The position numbers and the translations under genes were made by a program. The notes under the pieces are model-generated. The model made no database searches, was not told where the DNA came from, and was given only the letters and a program-made list of their open reading frames with translations. DNA of 64,000 nt, from the NCBI GenBank assembly GCA_026120035.1, contig JALRME010000001.1, positions 248,001-312,000 on the forward strand, given 5' to 3'. The stretch comes from Coleophoma eucalyptorum (lineage: Eukaryota; Ascomycota; Leotiomycetes; Helotiales; Dermateaceae). Every line of letters starts with the position of its first letter. Within the stretch, counting starts at the first letter, position 1. Shown piece by piece: positions 1-11,640 of this stretch.

Positions 1-714
1 TTGAGGAGCAACCTTCCACCTAAATGCGGGGTGGTCTTCTATTTTGAAGGTGACATCGCTCGTTATGTTTCGCAAAATGCTCCGGTCCAGACCTATGGCT
101 GTAGTCACAACCACTGAGGGTTCCTTATTGCTCAAGTAATCACCTGACTGCTCCTGAGCAAATCGAGTTTCTTCGCTCAGGACTCGCAGCAGCTCATTCG
201 TCCCAGAGCCATCGGCCACAGAGTGTGACATTGCGAAAGTAAGAATGGTGCCACCATCAATGGCACTGAATTGCATTTTGAACGCAGCGAAAGGGCTTTG
301 GTTGTCAATGCCTTGGGGTATAGGAACGAGCAGATTATAAGGAAGCTTGAGAGGTGGAAACTCATCTACCTCAAGCTCCTCGAAAGAGGCCATTTCTGAT
401 CGCAAGTCTCTGACGACCAGCTCAATACCCTGACCAGGCACTATTGTACGCCAGTCCTCTTTGCTGTCACTGGCTTCATCAGGCGGTAGGGGCTCAATGA
501 TGCCGCCTAAGATAGGACAACGCAATACAAGAGCCTGTAAGCCACTCTTTAATGCGGCGAGTTGCGCATCCCGTTGTTTCGAGGAAGCGCAGCGAAAGAT
601 AAGAAGGCGCCGGCTGTAATGAACTGGATGGCGCCCATCGAGGCCGGCCAGATCAACATGGAAAGGTGGGCCTGTGATCAGGACATTTTCGTTTGAGAAA
701 GATGAGGTAGGCAT
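1..714 (-). CDS. BAHD/trichothecene acetyltransferase-like acyltransferase, N-terminal part (cut by window edge)
   Basis: Reading the minus strand from the ATG at 714-712 gives 238 open codons running off the left edge, so the C-terminal half lies outside. The HXXXD catalytic motif of the BAHD/PF02458 acyl-CoA-dependent transferases is visible as SHSVADG (His about 164, Asp about 168). It sits after a typical N-terminal half with a 'LRCPILGG' stretch, as in fungal trichothecene 3-O-acetyltransferase-like proteins. Such enzymes move an acyl group from CoA to a hydroxyl or amine of a secondary metabolite in the cytosol. The second family motif (DFGWG) would be beyond the edge, so intactness is unknown. 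The substrate cannot be inferred. It is transcribed in the same direction as the dioxygenase at 1204-2527, about 490 bases apart. Confidence 0.8.
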   Translation of the reverse strand, partial: MPTSSFSNENVLITGPPFHVDLAGLDGRHPVHYSRRLLIFRCASSKQRDAQLAALKSGLQALVLRCPILGGIIEPLPPDEASDSKEDWRTIVPGQGIELVVRDLRSEMASFEELEVDEFPPLKLPYNLLVPIPQGIDNQSPFAAFKMQFSAIDGGTILTFAMSHSVADGSGTNELLRVLSEETRFAQEQSGDYLSNKEPSVVVTTAIGLDRSILRNITSDVTFKIEDHPAFRWKVAPQ

Positions 715-1203
715 GACAATTTATGAATGTGCTATCAAGTATAGTCTCTATTGTTACGAAGAGTGAAGATCTTAGGCAGAGTGTTACATGAGCAAGCAAT
801 ACGAAGGATAACTAATTGGTTATAGAAGTAGTGTTGAGCATGCTAACCAAACTTATCCAGATTCCCCATTTCGGAAGGTAGGAAATAAATACGTGAAGCA
901 GTTATCACATGATCTCGCTTTAGAGGCTTTAATTCTGTTTTGAGTTAGTCTAACGCTTTTCTTAGAGATACAACCTATTAAGACTAAATCCCTCCCTGAC
1001 CGACATGTATTAAGCAGCTATAGTAATATAATGATTGCATTGGGTTGGGGCTTAGAATATTTGTACAGGATATTGGTTTGAAGACAGCGTAGATAGAGAG
1101 ATGGGAGCAATATAGACCTGATATAGTGTTGTGTCTCTTGCATGGTATATAATTGTAAACTTAAGACTTATCAGACCTCTGATTCAAATCCCTGTACAAT
1201 AAC
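715..1203. other. intergenic gap
   Basis: A+T-rich spacer between the acyltransferase start and the 3' end of the dioxygenase gene. No coding or repeat signal was recognised. Confidence 0.5.
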
Positions 1204-2527
1204 TTAAGACTCGATAGTGCTGTAAGCCTTGGGTAGAGCACTACTAGCCATGCTACATTGCCACATTAGCCGCCTGTTAGGGTATTTTGAGAGTTGGCCA
1301 GATATGCTGTGTAGTACCCCACGGTTGTGGAACATGACGAGGTCTCCTTTTTCCCATCTATGTGCGAAAATGTTTTCTGGTGCGTAAACTTTGCTTTGCA
1401 ATGAGTAACAAATCCGTCTCACTTCTTGAATGTCATCAATCACTGTTGATTTTCCAGTTGCAGGATCTGTCGTCGTGAGGGAGTATACACAACATCCGAG
1501 GATCTGTAAATGCGGCCTTCCATTTCCATGGTTTTTCCAAACCATCTACTAAGATCAGCATATCTTCAAGAAGTTTAAAATCCGAGATACATACTGGAAA
1601 AGACTGGACCTTTTCCCAGTTCCATTCTGGAAGCTCGTCCAATTGTTTTTCTCGACCCGGTATCTCAATTGTTAACCCATCTGCAGATGCTTTACAATCT
1701 CTTATCCATTCATAAGCACGTGGGGCATATTGAACTGTGGTATTGCATGCAAATTCTTGCTCTTTGGGGGACAGAAGTTCAAAGTTACGAGCTCCGGAGA
1801 AAACTGGCGGATTTGTTAGCGAGAAATTTTTAGTGTCATTTTGTCCACTTACAAATAGTGGCGCCAGCTGAAACCGGCATGCTCTGGCCTCTGGGAAACT
1901 GGAGTTGTTGATCTGGCACCTCAGGTACTTCAATGGCATGTATTGATGTTACGAACCCTGGCAAGCTCTCGTACAGCGGAGCATCCATATGCCAGCGGTA
2001 CGGTCTCGTGTATCCCTGCTCGATTTCCTCATTTGACAAAGGATGTTCATGAAACGATGATTGATCCTGGAATAGTTGGTTACGTGTTGTATTACTTTAT
2101 TTGGGATTGTACATACCAGATGTTTCAATTGTAAGAGAGGAATACCTTCGTAGTCCTCAATACGGCCTTGACCAATGATAGTGACTTGTGGTGCTCGTTG
2201 GATCCTCGAACAATTATTCTGGGACAAAATGTTCTTGGGATCCGTGATTTGCGTCTTGCCTCCAGAATGAACATTTTGAGCTTGCGGATCAAAGAGTTTT
2301 GCAATGTCATTAAGGACCCGAGGATCTATCCCCAATTGATTCCTGATGACGAGCACGCCATTATCGAAAAGCCCCTGGCGCAGGAGTTTAACATCATCCT
2401 CCGTCAGCGCCCGCGGATCAAAATTCTTTATAGAATCGGGCAAGATCACTTCAGCTCCAATTTGAGATGATTTGCGAAGGTGAGCAGCTAATGGCTCGAT
2501 CCTAAGGGCTGCAATTTTGTGTGGCAT
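1204..2527 (-). CDS. Fe(II)/2-oxoglutarate dioxygenase, XanA-like xanthine dioxygenase (TauD family)
   Basis: Four exons (2527-2117, 2066-1853, 1803-1595, 1545-1204) join in frame to about 391 aa; introns are 49-50 bases with GT-AG ends. The product matches the TauD/TfdA fold as seen in fungal xanthine dioxygenase XanA, which hydroxylates xanthine to uric acid using 2-oxoglutarate. The HxD iron ligands lie in YRWHMDAPLYE (His about 163, Asp about 165), the distal iron His in HNRGVLHSI (about 357), and the XanA-type segments LLSP...VQYAP and PMVWKN are also present. Family assignment is strong. The xanthine substrate is inferred from overall resemblance (A. nidulans has Ala-Ala after HxD where this has Ala-Pro). 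It lies beside a Zn2Cys6 regulator and a nucleobase permease, which supports a purine role. Confidence 0.75.
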
Positions 2528-3012
2528 GATTGTAAATGAATATTTGCTACAGCAAGATTCCAGGACTATGGATGTTTATTTAAAGCTCTGCTTTTTTAAT
2601 ATAAAGGGCCGACCTTGTCACGGGAATTCATAGCGGATAGCTCTTTGGAAACTTTTCTGAGATAGTCGTATTTCGGGTCCGACAATCCTTTGCTGTGATA
2701 GGCAAGGATTCGTTTCTGCTATCACGGCCGAGCTGTTTATCTGATATCTTAGTCGCTTATCTGTGCAATCTCACCCGAAATTCTCATTTCCCCACCCTAT
2801 TATCAATTCAAAAATACTTTATTTTAATTGGTTTTAGTTTTTCCAATGATCAGCTACATAACCTCAGAATTCTATTCTGGTGTAAATTTATGCATTTTAT
2901 TTGAGAGCAATTGAAATAGTTACATATTCATTGTTTTGTGCAACTCTCAATCTCAAGTTGGGATTTTACCTCGTGAGGTAAACATGTTTGAAGTCTATTG
3001 TACATTTGTGGC
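2528..3012. other. intergenic gap (dioxygenase promoter / regulator 3' end)
   Basis: Contains the upstream region of the dioxygenase and the 3' flank of the regulator gene. A+T-rich. Only short shadow frames were seen and nothing is supported. Confidence 0.5.
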
Positions 3013-5249
3013 TCATTCGTTGTGATTTCTGTGCATACTTGCACCTCCATATGAACCAAACATTTGGTTGTACCAAATATCAAAGTCCTCTACTTGATTC
3101 CACAGGCCGGGCTCTAACGTATAGGGGTCTGGCACAGAATTATGCAGATGTGTGCCCTCTTGGTCTCGCTGTAAGAAGCGATTAAGGATGCGGAGAAATT
3201 CTGGTCTACTGCTATTATGCGGTGTATGCTGGGTAGCTAAATGAAAAATATCTTCATCAAGCATAGCATCAATGAGCAACACCCCACGTCGTGCCATAGT
3301 ATCATTCTTAAGTTTGCTCAGCCGATCCCTGGCCTTGCTGATCAATGTTTGGTGCTGGTCCTTCGTCGTCTGAGTCATTGAGACATGGCAGTACAAGAGA
3401 TTCAAACACAGCACAACTATAGCGGTTACACAGAATGCTGAGTGTACCCATATTGGGGGGCATTTCGAGTCCACGCTAGCAATTTGTTCATGCTCTCGAA
3501 GAATTGTTATGGCAGCCGACACACAAGTAGTCCTTGTGAACAAATAAGCCGGGGATTGGAAACTCTTCAGGAGGAATGACCGGTGGATCATGATAATCTG
3601 TATTTAAAGTCAGAACTGCTGGTATAGGCGGTCGTGGCCAAACAAACCTTGTCGGCAGCAGCAATCGCCAATGTCCGCCGAGCAACTATTAGCCATTCAG
3701 CTTCATAAGTTACTTCGGTGTTGTGATTTCGGAGAAACACTGCTGGTATCTTTGCAACCAATTGTCTCATCCGTCTATCAACATCAATCACATGTTCGTA
3801 CCGTTTGGCCAAGTCATCCAAGGTGTAAATTCCATCTAGGAGGTCAGGTATTAACAGTGCAATCTTTGCCATGATAATAGAATAGGTACTAGTTGTCAGA
3901 CAAGACTCGTCTTGCTCCTGAAGGTCTTCATCATCGCAATTCAGAGGTGGCCTTGTAGTAAACTGCCGTAGATTGATGCAGCAAGTGCCAGTGTATGGCA
4001 TTGAGTGGTAATCTATTTCAACCAGCTTCCACCAAACTCGCCTCCCAACCTCCTTCTCGACAATTTCATCCCATGTATTGTCCTTATCCTCATCAAGTAT
4101 GCGATGGAGCCCAAGACATTGGGCAATTCTTACACAGGCGTTGACAAGTGTTGTGAGTAGATCACTCTTTCCGATAACATTCCCAACCATACCAGATATG
4201 CAAGCGGCTTGTAGTGAAAATACTGTGTGCCTGCTCATGAATTGATGGTCATTGAGGGCATCCATTGCCATATCAAACAACTCACTCGCCGACTGAGTAA
4301 AATTTACTAGAGCAACGTTTTCTAAACGCCCAGGGCAAGCTTGGACGCTCCAAGTCGCGCTGCTGATAACTGCGCAGTAAAGTGCCAGCCATTGTCCATC
4401 TTCAATAGCGCCTGTGCTCCAGAATATCTCGCACTGGTGGCGGAAAGTAGGAACATGAAGGACATTGTGATTCCAGCAGAGATAGCGTATATGGAAATCG
4501 ACGAGTTCACGAGCGACTGTAGGGTCCGGAAGCCTCTCCAGAAAGACATCTGATATGGGGTGGACCCTTGCTGTCTCACCCAAGTTCTCAATCTGTATGC
4601 AAGCCCTATGTGGATACCGATGGCATTGGTGTCGTCCCCATGCTAGCCCTTCGATACCGGTCGCTAGATCTTCAAACTCTGGTTGAACGAGAGGTCGAGA
4701 TTGCTTAGCCCTATCTGTCCCTTTGCTCACACTGCGCATTAATTGAGCAGTCGTGGTTGGAAGAGTAATAATCGGGCTGGGGTTATTGTTGTGTAATTCT
4801 ATCTCCGTATTGACCTGATTGCTTTGGCGTTGATAGGCCACATGCTGCGATTGGGTCCGAGGATATATGCCGAGAGTCTTGTCGAGCAAATGGGAGTCAG
4901 AAGGGCGTTCTTCATGATAGTGTCCGTCTTGATTCGCTCTCTGTTTACCAGAGCAAGGGGTTGCACTCGTTCTCTCCGCAACATGTCTAGAGTGAAGCTC
5001 CGAGTTGCTTTTATAACCTTTTCTGCGCCGTGAGGACAAAGCTGAAAGAATTACGTCTTCCCGAGTACATTGAATACCTCGTTTGTGGCATCGCCCACAG
5101 GGCATTATTTTGTCACATCGGACCTTACTTTTTGTGCATGCCCGGCAAGCCAAGGGGCGACGTTGTGCTAGGCGTGCGCGTGGTCTATCGGGTGAAGCCT
5201 TGTCTACAGCATCATCGGTCGGCGAAATATCTGCCGACATATCGGTCAT
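3013..5249 (-). CDS. Zn2Cys6 transcription factor with fungal-specific (MHR) domain
   Basis: Two exons (5249-3648 and 3597-3013) join at AAG|ATT in phase 0 to give about 728 aa; the intron is 50 bases. The N-terminus carries a textbook zinc cluster with spacing C-X2-C-X6-C-X5-C-X2-C-X6-C (CRACTKSKVRC...CGRCHKRGIQC, residues about 35-61). A polar linker and the fungal-specific regulatory domain follow, with the usual LHR-type heme of the MHR seen as 'WKLVEIDYH' and, after the splice, IIMIHRSFLLKSF. It would act as a nuclear DNA-binding regulator. It is divergent from the NCS1 permease, with a 420-base shared promoter, and next to the XanA-like gene, so a pathway-specific regulator of purine or pyrimidine use is a reasonable inference. 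The target is not shown by the sequence. Confidence 0.88.
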
Positions 5250-5670
5250 ATTTTCCAGCGGCCACTATTCAAGAGTGATTTCAAGCAAAAAAGGACGAAC
5301 AGCAACATGTCGGCCGTGATTCTCTTATTGCGGTCGTCGTAAACAAACATAAATTTACTCATGGCCAAAAGTGGGATTGCTTTCACAAGCTCGGGTGGAG
5401 GTTTAAATTAGAAGACCGACCATCCCATTCTCAATATCTTGCAATCTCGGCCGCGATTCCTGGTGCCAAACTTTTATCTCAAGCTTACCGTCTATTCGCT
5501 TGTATAGGGTGTCTATACCTTTATTACACTATTGCACCATGTGGAGATAAAGCCCAATGTTATCGCAACCGATGAAATTCTCATTTCTTTCAGAGTTTTA
5601 ACGTAGGTATATGTAGTCGCCTGGTAAGCCCGTTGAAAGACTGGATTGACAGATCAGTTTCGAGACTACA
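5250..5670. promoter_or_regulatory. divergent promoter, regulator / NCS1 permease
   Basis: A shared 420-base region between divergent ATGs at 5249 (minus) and 5671 (plus). Two AGATAA motifs that fit the HGATAR consensus of AreA/NIT2 nitrogen regulators occur at 5545-5550 (plus) and 5474-5479 (minus strand). Such hexamers are common by chance in A+T-rich DNA, so this is a weak site call. Confidence 0.4.
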
Positions 5671-7697
5671 ATGTCGGACTTGAAATCCGCATCGTTCTCT
5701 GACAAGGAGCTCGAAGGACCCCGCCTTGCAGGCCAAGAAGCAAGCGAGGAGGGAACAGTGCAATGTTTGGGCGAGGCAAATATAAGCATCTTTCAAAGAT
5801 GCCTCAACTACATCAGACTTGATGCTGATGAGACGAGTGCTGGCGGACGTTGGAGCAATGCTGGTCAGTCAATTCTGCGATGTTTGTGCAAGGAAGTTTT
5901 CTAACACTGAGCAGACCTTGATCCGACACCCGTTGACAAGCAATTATGGAGGTCTCACAACTGTAAGGTTAAAAGACTTCGACAAAATAGATTTGGTACT
6001 GATCTCTATAGTCGTCACCTACTGGCTCTGTGATGCCGTAGCTCCTGGTAACCTTCGTCTTGGATCATCTCTCGTAACTGTGGGGTTCTCCTGGAAGGTA
6101 ACTATCTCTATTATTGCCCTCGGGCATTTTTTGATCTCGCTCGCGATTACTGCCAATAGCATCATTGGCGCTCGATATCACATACCGTATACTATTCAGA
6201 GCCGCGCCTCCTTCGGATTCTACTTTTCCTTCGTAATGGTCTTCATTCGAATGCTTGTTGGCTTCTTTTGGTACGGCCTTAATACCTATACCGGCGCCGA
6301 ATGTGTCAATGCAGTTATTATTGCCATATGGCCGTCATTCCAGAATTTACCCAACCATTTACCAGAGTCTGCTAATATTACAACCCAAATGATGACGGGT
6401 ATGTCTATTCTGTTCTCATATCTGAGCACTAACTAACTTGATTATAGCATACATAATCTATTTTCTAATAGTTTTGCCATTCCATTACATCCACCCTCGC
6501 CACCTGAGATGGTTTTTTGATATCAAGACCATAATTTGTGTACCTGCAATATTTGGCATGCTGGGCTGGGCATGTCACGCAACCGGCGGGGGTCTTCACA
6601 CAACACTGATGAAAAAAGACACCACGTTGCATGGCTCTGCATATGCTTGGGCATTTCTCAGTGGTCTGAATGTATGGAAAATTCTTTCTTCTTTTGATTT
6701 AACTTCAGCTCACCATTATAGTCTATGCTTGGAAATTACGGTACCATGGCTGTCAACATCAATGATTTTGCTCGCTATGCCCGCAGCACCAGAATGATAT
6801 TTATTCAAATCCTCATCATTCCTCTCTCCTTTATGCTGATTTCCTTCATCGGAATAATCATCGCTGGAGCCGCCTCGGACCTTTACGGTGAAGAGATCTG
6901 GGATGTACTCACCATCATGTCTCACTGGACGGGCAGTTCTCAATCACGAGCCGGGGCAGCCTTCGTCGGACTGTCTTTTGTCTTGGGACAATTGGGTTCC
7001 AACGTCAGCGCCAATTGTATTTCGGCTGCAAATGACCTCAATGCGATGTTCCCTGAGGTTAGTCAAGCTACGGATTAATGCAGTCCGAGTCTAACACCAA
7101 CAGTATATTAACCTCCGCCGAGGGTCATACCTTATCGCGTTCATCGGGGCGTGGGCTTTAACCCCATGGAACATCTTGTCATCAGCCGCCACTCTGCTCA
7201 ATTTTATGGATGGATATGTTATCTGGGTAAGCAAACAGAGACTACCCCTCCCAAATATGAAACTCGACTACTTACATTTCGCAGCTCGCACCAATCACTG
7301 GAGTGCTCCTTGCCGATTATTATGTGGTACACCGCCGGTCCTATGATATCGGCGAGATGTACTTACCAGATGGAAAATATCGATACAACAAGTATGGAAC
7401 TAATTGGCGTGCTGTCGTAGGATGGCTGATGGGATGTGTACCTCTCATTCCTGGGTTCGCAAACTCGGTACGAACTTCTGTGATAAGATGTCGACTTTAT
7501 GCTAACAATTCTTATAGGTCAGCAGCTCGCTGTCGGTTTCTGGGGGTGCACTGAATTTGTATAATCTCGGGTACCTTTTCGGCTTCTTCGTAAGCTTTGT
7601 CGTATATTCAGGTATCAGCATCGCTTTCCCACCAAGGTCAACTTTTGCATCTAAGGCTGGGTCGGATGACTTTACCCCAGCGGACTATGCAGCATAG
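5671..7697 (+). CDS. NCS1-family nucleobase/allantoin permease (Fur-like)
   Basis: Eight exons (5671-5863, 5915-5962, 6012-6398, 6448-6671, 6722-7057, 7104-7226, 7285-7467, 7518-7697) join in frame to about 557 aa, the normal NCS1 length. Recognisable family segments in order are NADLDPTP near residue 65, the first membrane helix region with APGNLRLGSSLVTVGFSW, the SRASFG loop, WYGLNTYTG, SMLGNYGTMAVNINDFARYA, and ADYYVVHRR in the late cytoplasmic loop before the last helices. These place it with the Fur/uracil-allantoin branch of nucleobase-cation-symport-1 proteins, plasma-membrane H+ symporters of purines, pyrimidines or allantoin. Exact substrate is unknown; proximity to a XanA-like enzyme suggests xanthine, uric acid or uracil. 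No break was found after splicing. Confidence 0.85.
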
Positions 7698-7827
7698 AAT
7701 CGCCGGTTTCCCTCAGCAAGTAGTACCGCTTATATTATATGAGGCATTTAACGTATTGCACACGTCGAATTGTCGTCTAGCCATATTCAAATAGTATTAA
7801 TTAGAGATAATATACAGTAACTTCGTC

Positions 7828-8409
7828 TCAGGCGCGGCGCGCTGGCTTGAAGCCTATGGCGCCCACAATTATAGCCCAAAAACATAACGCGTTGCCGACC
7901 CACCACATTAAACTGCGCCCGTAACTCCACAACTCGTTATCCGTTAAAATGTATGCAACACCATAGAATATCCGTGCAAGCGTATAGCCAATGCCCAAGC
8001 CTAGAATGGTCGGTGTATGTTGGTGTCCAATTAAAGCAAAAAGCTATTTGGTGAGAGTGTTCGTTAGCGAAGATATTCCTGAACCCATGATATCTCGAAA
8101 CACTCAATTGACATGACTCCACCACCTGGATACGCAAGGGAAGCCTACTATAGCAGCGACAAACAGAGGAAAATTCTCGACAGCATTCTGCTGCGCAGCC
8201 TCCCATCTGCCGAGTCGGTCGGCCTGTTGACGCGTGATCCGCCCCGCAGCAATCATCTTCTCGCCATAGTTAGACATGTCCTGACGCGGACTGCGATTTG
8301 TCCCAAGACCCAATCGCATGCGATAGAAGCGAGGCGTCAGGAAGAAGTAGGCGAGGAAAAAGTTGAGGATTAGGAAGGCCGCTGCGGGCGCTGCAGGATT
8401 AGATGCCAT
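7828..8409 (-). CDS. MAPEG-family membrane protein
   Basis: Two exons (8409-8134 and 8043-7828) join in phase 0 to about 163 aa. A first helix (AAFLILNFFLAYFFL) is followed by the family motif RWEAAQQNAVENFPLFVAA, the RxxxxQxNxxE signature of membrane-associated eicosanoid/glutathione-metabolism proteins. Exon 2 supplies the later helices (ILGLGIGYTLARIFYGVAYI and WWVGNALCFWAIIVGAI). Fungal homologues are small ER membrane proteins of poorly known function, some with glutathione transferase activity. The 5' splice site used here (TGC|GTATCC) is the best in frame, but a donor 15 bases upstream is possible. It is convergent with the permease. Confidence 0.78.
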
Positions 8410-9417
8410 CTTAGGTTGCGGGTTCCGTTGAATCAGCTATCAGATCAAAAGATACAAAGAAGTAGGGAACATGGAGTGTTTCCAAACAATCAGGAGAGGG
8501 CGAAGGGTTTATTTACTCAATGTAAATGGAAAGGAAGAGGTCGAGGGTGGTTATATGGACTGTATACCCATGCACCGGAAACATACAAGGCCGTGTCTCA
8601 GCCTTGTTTAAGATGCCCTTTAGCCTTGTGTCTAAACAAGCTTCAAGGGTCCCACCGCTATGACTTGTCCTGTTTCTGTCCTGTAGACAAGCGAGAGTCG
8701 CCTCTCTTGTGTACTATTGGTACCCTAGGTTAGCTAACGTAACCTATTCAAAAGTTAGCTCACGTATATTTGAGATCTCTGGCAGCTTTACCTTGCGCAT
8801 TATACACCTTTCACATTGTAGGATTCACTATCCACGTTTGGCCAACTCTTGTTGGTACAGGAAAGACTACTTTAGGGATGTTGTTTTGTTTTGATGGCCA
8901 GCTACCTACTAGATGGATCGAACCGACACCGAGATTGAATTTGCTTAAAGTAATGATCAACTTTCCTAATAGAAGCAAAGATCAAGTTCCAATGACTACC
9001 AGGCAAGTAACTACTAGAAAACATTCAAAGTTATTTTCTTAATATGCAGACTGCCTCGACTGGGCCTTGGCCACGATTTTATTCATCTGTTCAATCACTA
9101 ACGGTACGGCCACATTTTGAATTGCTTATAAAGACTTATGATACGTACTTGGCTATACCCATCAGAATAGCGTGAGGAGGTCAAAGGATGCTATTTTGAA
9201 TAGTCATAATGTTGTTCAGGTTACTTACAACTTAGGACTTGATTTAAGTGTACATTTGTTTGCAACAATATTTACCATATATTAATCAAGAAGTAAAATA
9301 ACTATAGTTGTAGAGCGACATGACATGGGCAGCTGTACCAGAGTCTGCTGTGGGATTCAAATTTGCTGTAGAACTAGTAATAGGAGGGAAATTATCTCTC
9401 ATACCTTCTAATACCTT
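8410..9417. other. intergenic gap, about 1 kb
   Basis: No gene recognised. A 10-base tandem duplication (ataccttcta twice) sits at 9401-9420, at the stop of the membrane-protein gene. The only open frames are short and lack family resemblance. Confidence 0.5.
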
Positions 9418-11640
9418 CTAATAGTAGTTGCGCCCCTTTTCTACCCTACGCACATGATCCACATCCGCCGGCGCAGCGAGTGCCACGCGCCCAACCTCAG
9501 CACCAGGGTCTACGTCTCCAAGACGCACCTTTAATCCCTTTAGAACTATCGCCCAATCATGGCCAGACCATGTAGTGGATTGTTCTTGGAGTCCGTGGAA
9601 TTTGTTCGGCAGCAAGGCTAGAGCTACTGACCCGAGCACATCCGGCACGAGCGTAATGAAGCGAAGAACAGCCCCCAAGATGCCAATAAGGAACGCCACT
9701 ATGGAGGTAATGAGGAGTATAGCAAGCCAAGCCCTGCTGCAGACTATCACCTCGTGGGCTACGGTATTTGTTGCTGTGATGTTCTGTTCATTCGACTGAA
9801 GCCCGGTGTTTAAATTGTCTACAGCGGTAAAATCTCCTAAGACGTTGTCATTCGTTCCTAGAATAAAAATGGAGTTTAGGAGCTGTGCTATGCGCGCCGC
9901 ATAGTCCTCTTTCGTCACTCCTGCTACCGTGGTTTCATTAACATATTCCTCGTAATTGTATGTATCGCGGATGGCGTTGTTGGGGTCGATGAGGTATGTC
10001 AGGAATGCCGTTTCCGTCCCCTCAATACCTGCCGTTGGAAACGCGCTACTCATAATCGATTTCAGGTTCTGAGCGGCGAGTTGTCCATCATACTGGTCGA
10101 AGACAGTCCAGTTGGTACTGTAGGGAGGGTTGGAGCTCCGCCTAACAATCGTTGGTGAGCACGTACTCGGACTTCCGCTGCAGTCAAACGTCGTGTCAAC
10201 GTAGGTTGTAGAAAGCTCGCATTCTAGGTGCATCCATGTCGCACCAGCTACAGCATCTGCCTCATAGATCAGTCTTCGGACGTCGCGATTTCCACCTTCG
10301 CTGATGTTGAAAGACTTGCTGCACGGCTGGGATATTGCTACTTGCATATTATACAACTTTATCGTTTCCCAAGTGCAGTCAGTTGAACCACCAGGGGGGT
10401 TAGCCTTCGAATCAGTGTAATTAGTGCTGGATGAGGTGGTGCCAGTGCTGACGTTCCCAAGGGTAGGACAAACTACATTCATGTAGGACCCTGGCAAAGT
10501 AAAACTGGTGTTACCTGTACTCGGTAGTGTTGTCATGGGGATGCCAACGAGTGAGGAATACATAGTTCCGGAGATTTCTGTGAGGGCGACAGGATCGTAG
10601 CCATCTTGTTGATCCGTAAGGCGCTCGATGGCCGGCAGACGAACGTTCCCCCACAGATCTTGGTTCCGATTGGACAGGACTTGAGAAGAAGTGATTGATG
10701 CTAGCCAGGGCGTTGTGATGGAGGAAAAGGATTGGCTATTGAACGAGCTTCCGGTATCCAGGAGAAGTCCGCTGTACGGGAAGACTGCTAACGATGTGAG
10801 ACCTTTGTTGGTCACATCATAAGCCTCATTGACATAGATGACGCGATAGGATGCCTGACTGCCTAGAGGGGATAAGGACCAGAGAATGATTATGAACAGT
10901 CCAAGGAGATTAAAGGCTCGCAGTTGAATCTGGGTCAAGAAGGCCCCCGATATCGACTGGCTGCCCAAAAGCTGCTCGAGGAAGAAGATCGATGTCTCTT
11001 TCTGCACCTGCCACGTTGCGATATTCTTCATGGTGTTTCCCGCCAGTGCTGCAAACATCAACGGAAAAATGGTAGGCCCATACTGACTCAACTCGACGAG
11101 TCTCTCGGCTGTAGAGCCTGAGCCTGATATGTAAGCTGATCCATCGTAAACACACACAAGAGCACCAAAGACCAAAAATAGGACGGCAATTCCTGCAACC
11201 AAGACGTCGAAAAGTGCTCGGAGGAATCTGTGCCACAGTGGTTTATCCAGTTTCTGTGGTGCCGCCTGTGTATTTTTCACCTCACTTGCCATGACGGACG
11301 ACGGACTGGGTAAGCTGTTGTCGACATCCGGAACGGCTGACGGCTGGTCTTGTTTCCAGACCTGTTCGCAATCTACGTGCGGTTTTTTTTGTTGGTTTAT
11401 TTTTCTCTCCATGGGAATAGTGAGTGAGTATTCATGCCCAGGCTTCTCGCCTTCGTTAAATAGCCGATAGGCGAAGCGAAGTGTAGAGAGCATAAAGAAG
11501 AAAGTGGCGCCAGCCCGTTCATAAATAGGAGGCTCCCTACAACAGCCCCCAAGGCATCCATTGTAAACAAGGGATTTTACGTAGTGACATGATGATGAGC
11601 AGGGAAGTAAGTGGGGCACTCCTGTCAGCACCAGTGTCAT
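9418..11640 (-). CDS. large fungal membrane protein of unknown function
   Basis: A single uninterrupted frame of 740 codons. The true start is uncertain: ATGs at 11640, 11412 (residue 77) and 11292 (residue 117) are all possible, and the segment before 117 is low-complexity and weakly protein-like, so a shorter protein is likely. Hydrophobic segments include about 143-165 (LVAGIAVLFLVFGALVCVYD), 190-205, about 240-262 (LLGLFIIILWSLSPLG) and about 640-670 (WLAILLITSIVAFLIGILGAV). Between them lies a long, presumably extracellular, Ser/Thr/Asn-rich region with many N-glycosylation sequons and Cys residues. This architecture recurs in uncharacterised Pezizomycotina proteins, but I cannot give it a function. 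Confidence 0.7.
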   Translation of the reverse strand: MTLVLTGVPHLLPCSSSCHYVKSLVYNGCLGGCCREPPIYERAGATFFFMLSTLRFAYRLFNEGEKPGHEYSLTIPMERKINQQKKPHVDCEQVWKQDQPSAVPDVDNSLPSPSSVMASEVKNTQAAPQKLDKPLWHRFLRALFDVLVAGIAVLFLVFGALVCVYDGSAYISGSGSTAERLVELSQYGPTIFPLMFAALAGNTMKNIATWQVQKETSIFFLEQLLGSQSISGAFLTQIQLRAFNLLGLFIIILWSLSPLGSQASYRVIYVNEAYDVTNKGLTSLAVFPYSGLLLDTGSSFNSQSFSSITTPWLASITSSQVLSNRNQDLWGNVRLPAIERLTDQQDGYDPVALTEISGTMYSSLVGIPMTTLPSTGNTSFTLPGSYMNVVCPTLGNVSTGTTSSSTNYTDSKANPPGGSTDCTWETIKLYNMQVAISQPCSKSFNISEGGNRDVRRLIYEADAVAGATWMHLECELSTTYVDTTFDCSGSPSTCSPTIVRRSSNPPYSTNWTVFDQYDGQLAAQNLKSIMSSAFPTAGIEGTETAFLTYLIDPNNAIRDTYNYEEYVNETTVAGVTKEDYAARIAQLLNSIFILGTNDNVLGDFTAVDNLNTGLQSNEQNITATNTVAHEVIVCSRAWLAILLITSIVAFLIGILGAVLRFITLVPDVLGSVALALLPNKFHGLQEQSTTWSGHDWAIVLKGLKVRLGDVDPGAEVGRVALAAPADVDHVRRVEKGRNYY

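Noticed and set aside
8410..9417. Small open frames in the 1 kb gap
   Set aside because: They lack family resemblance, splice partners and codon character; treated as spacer.
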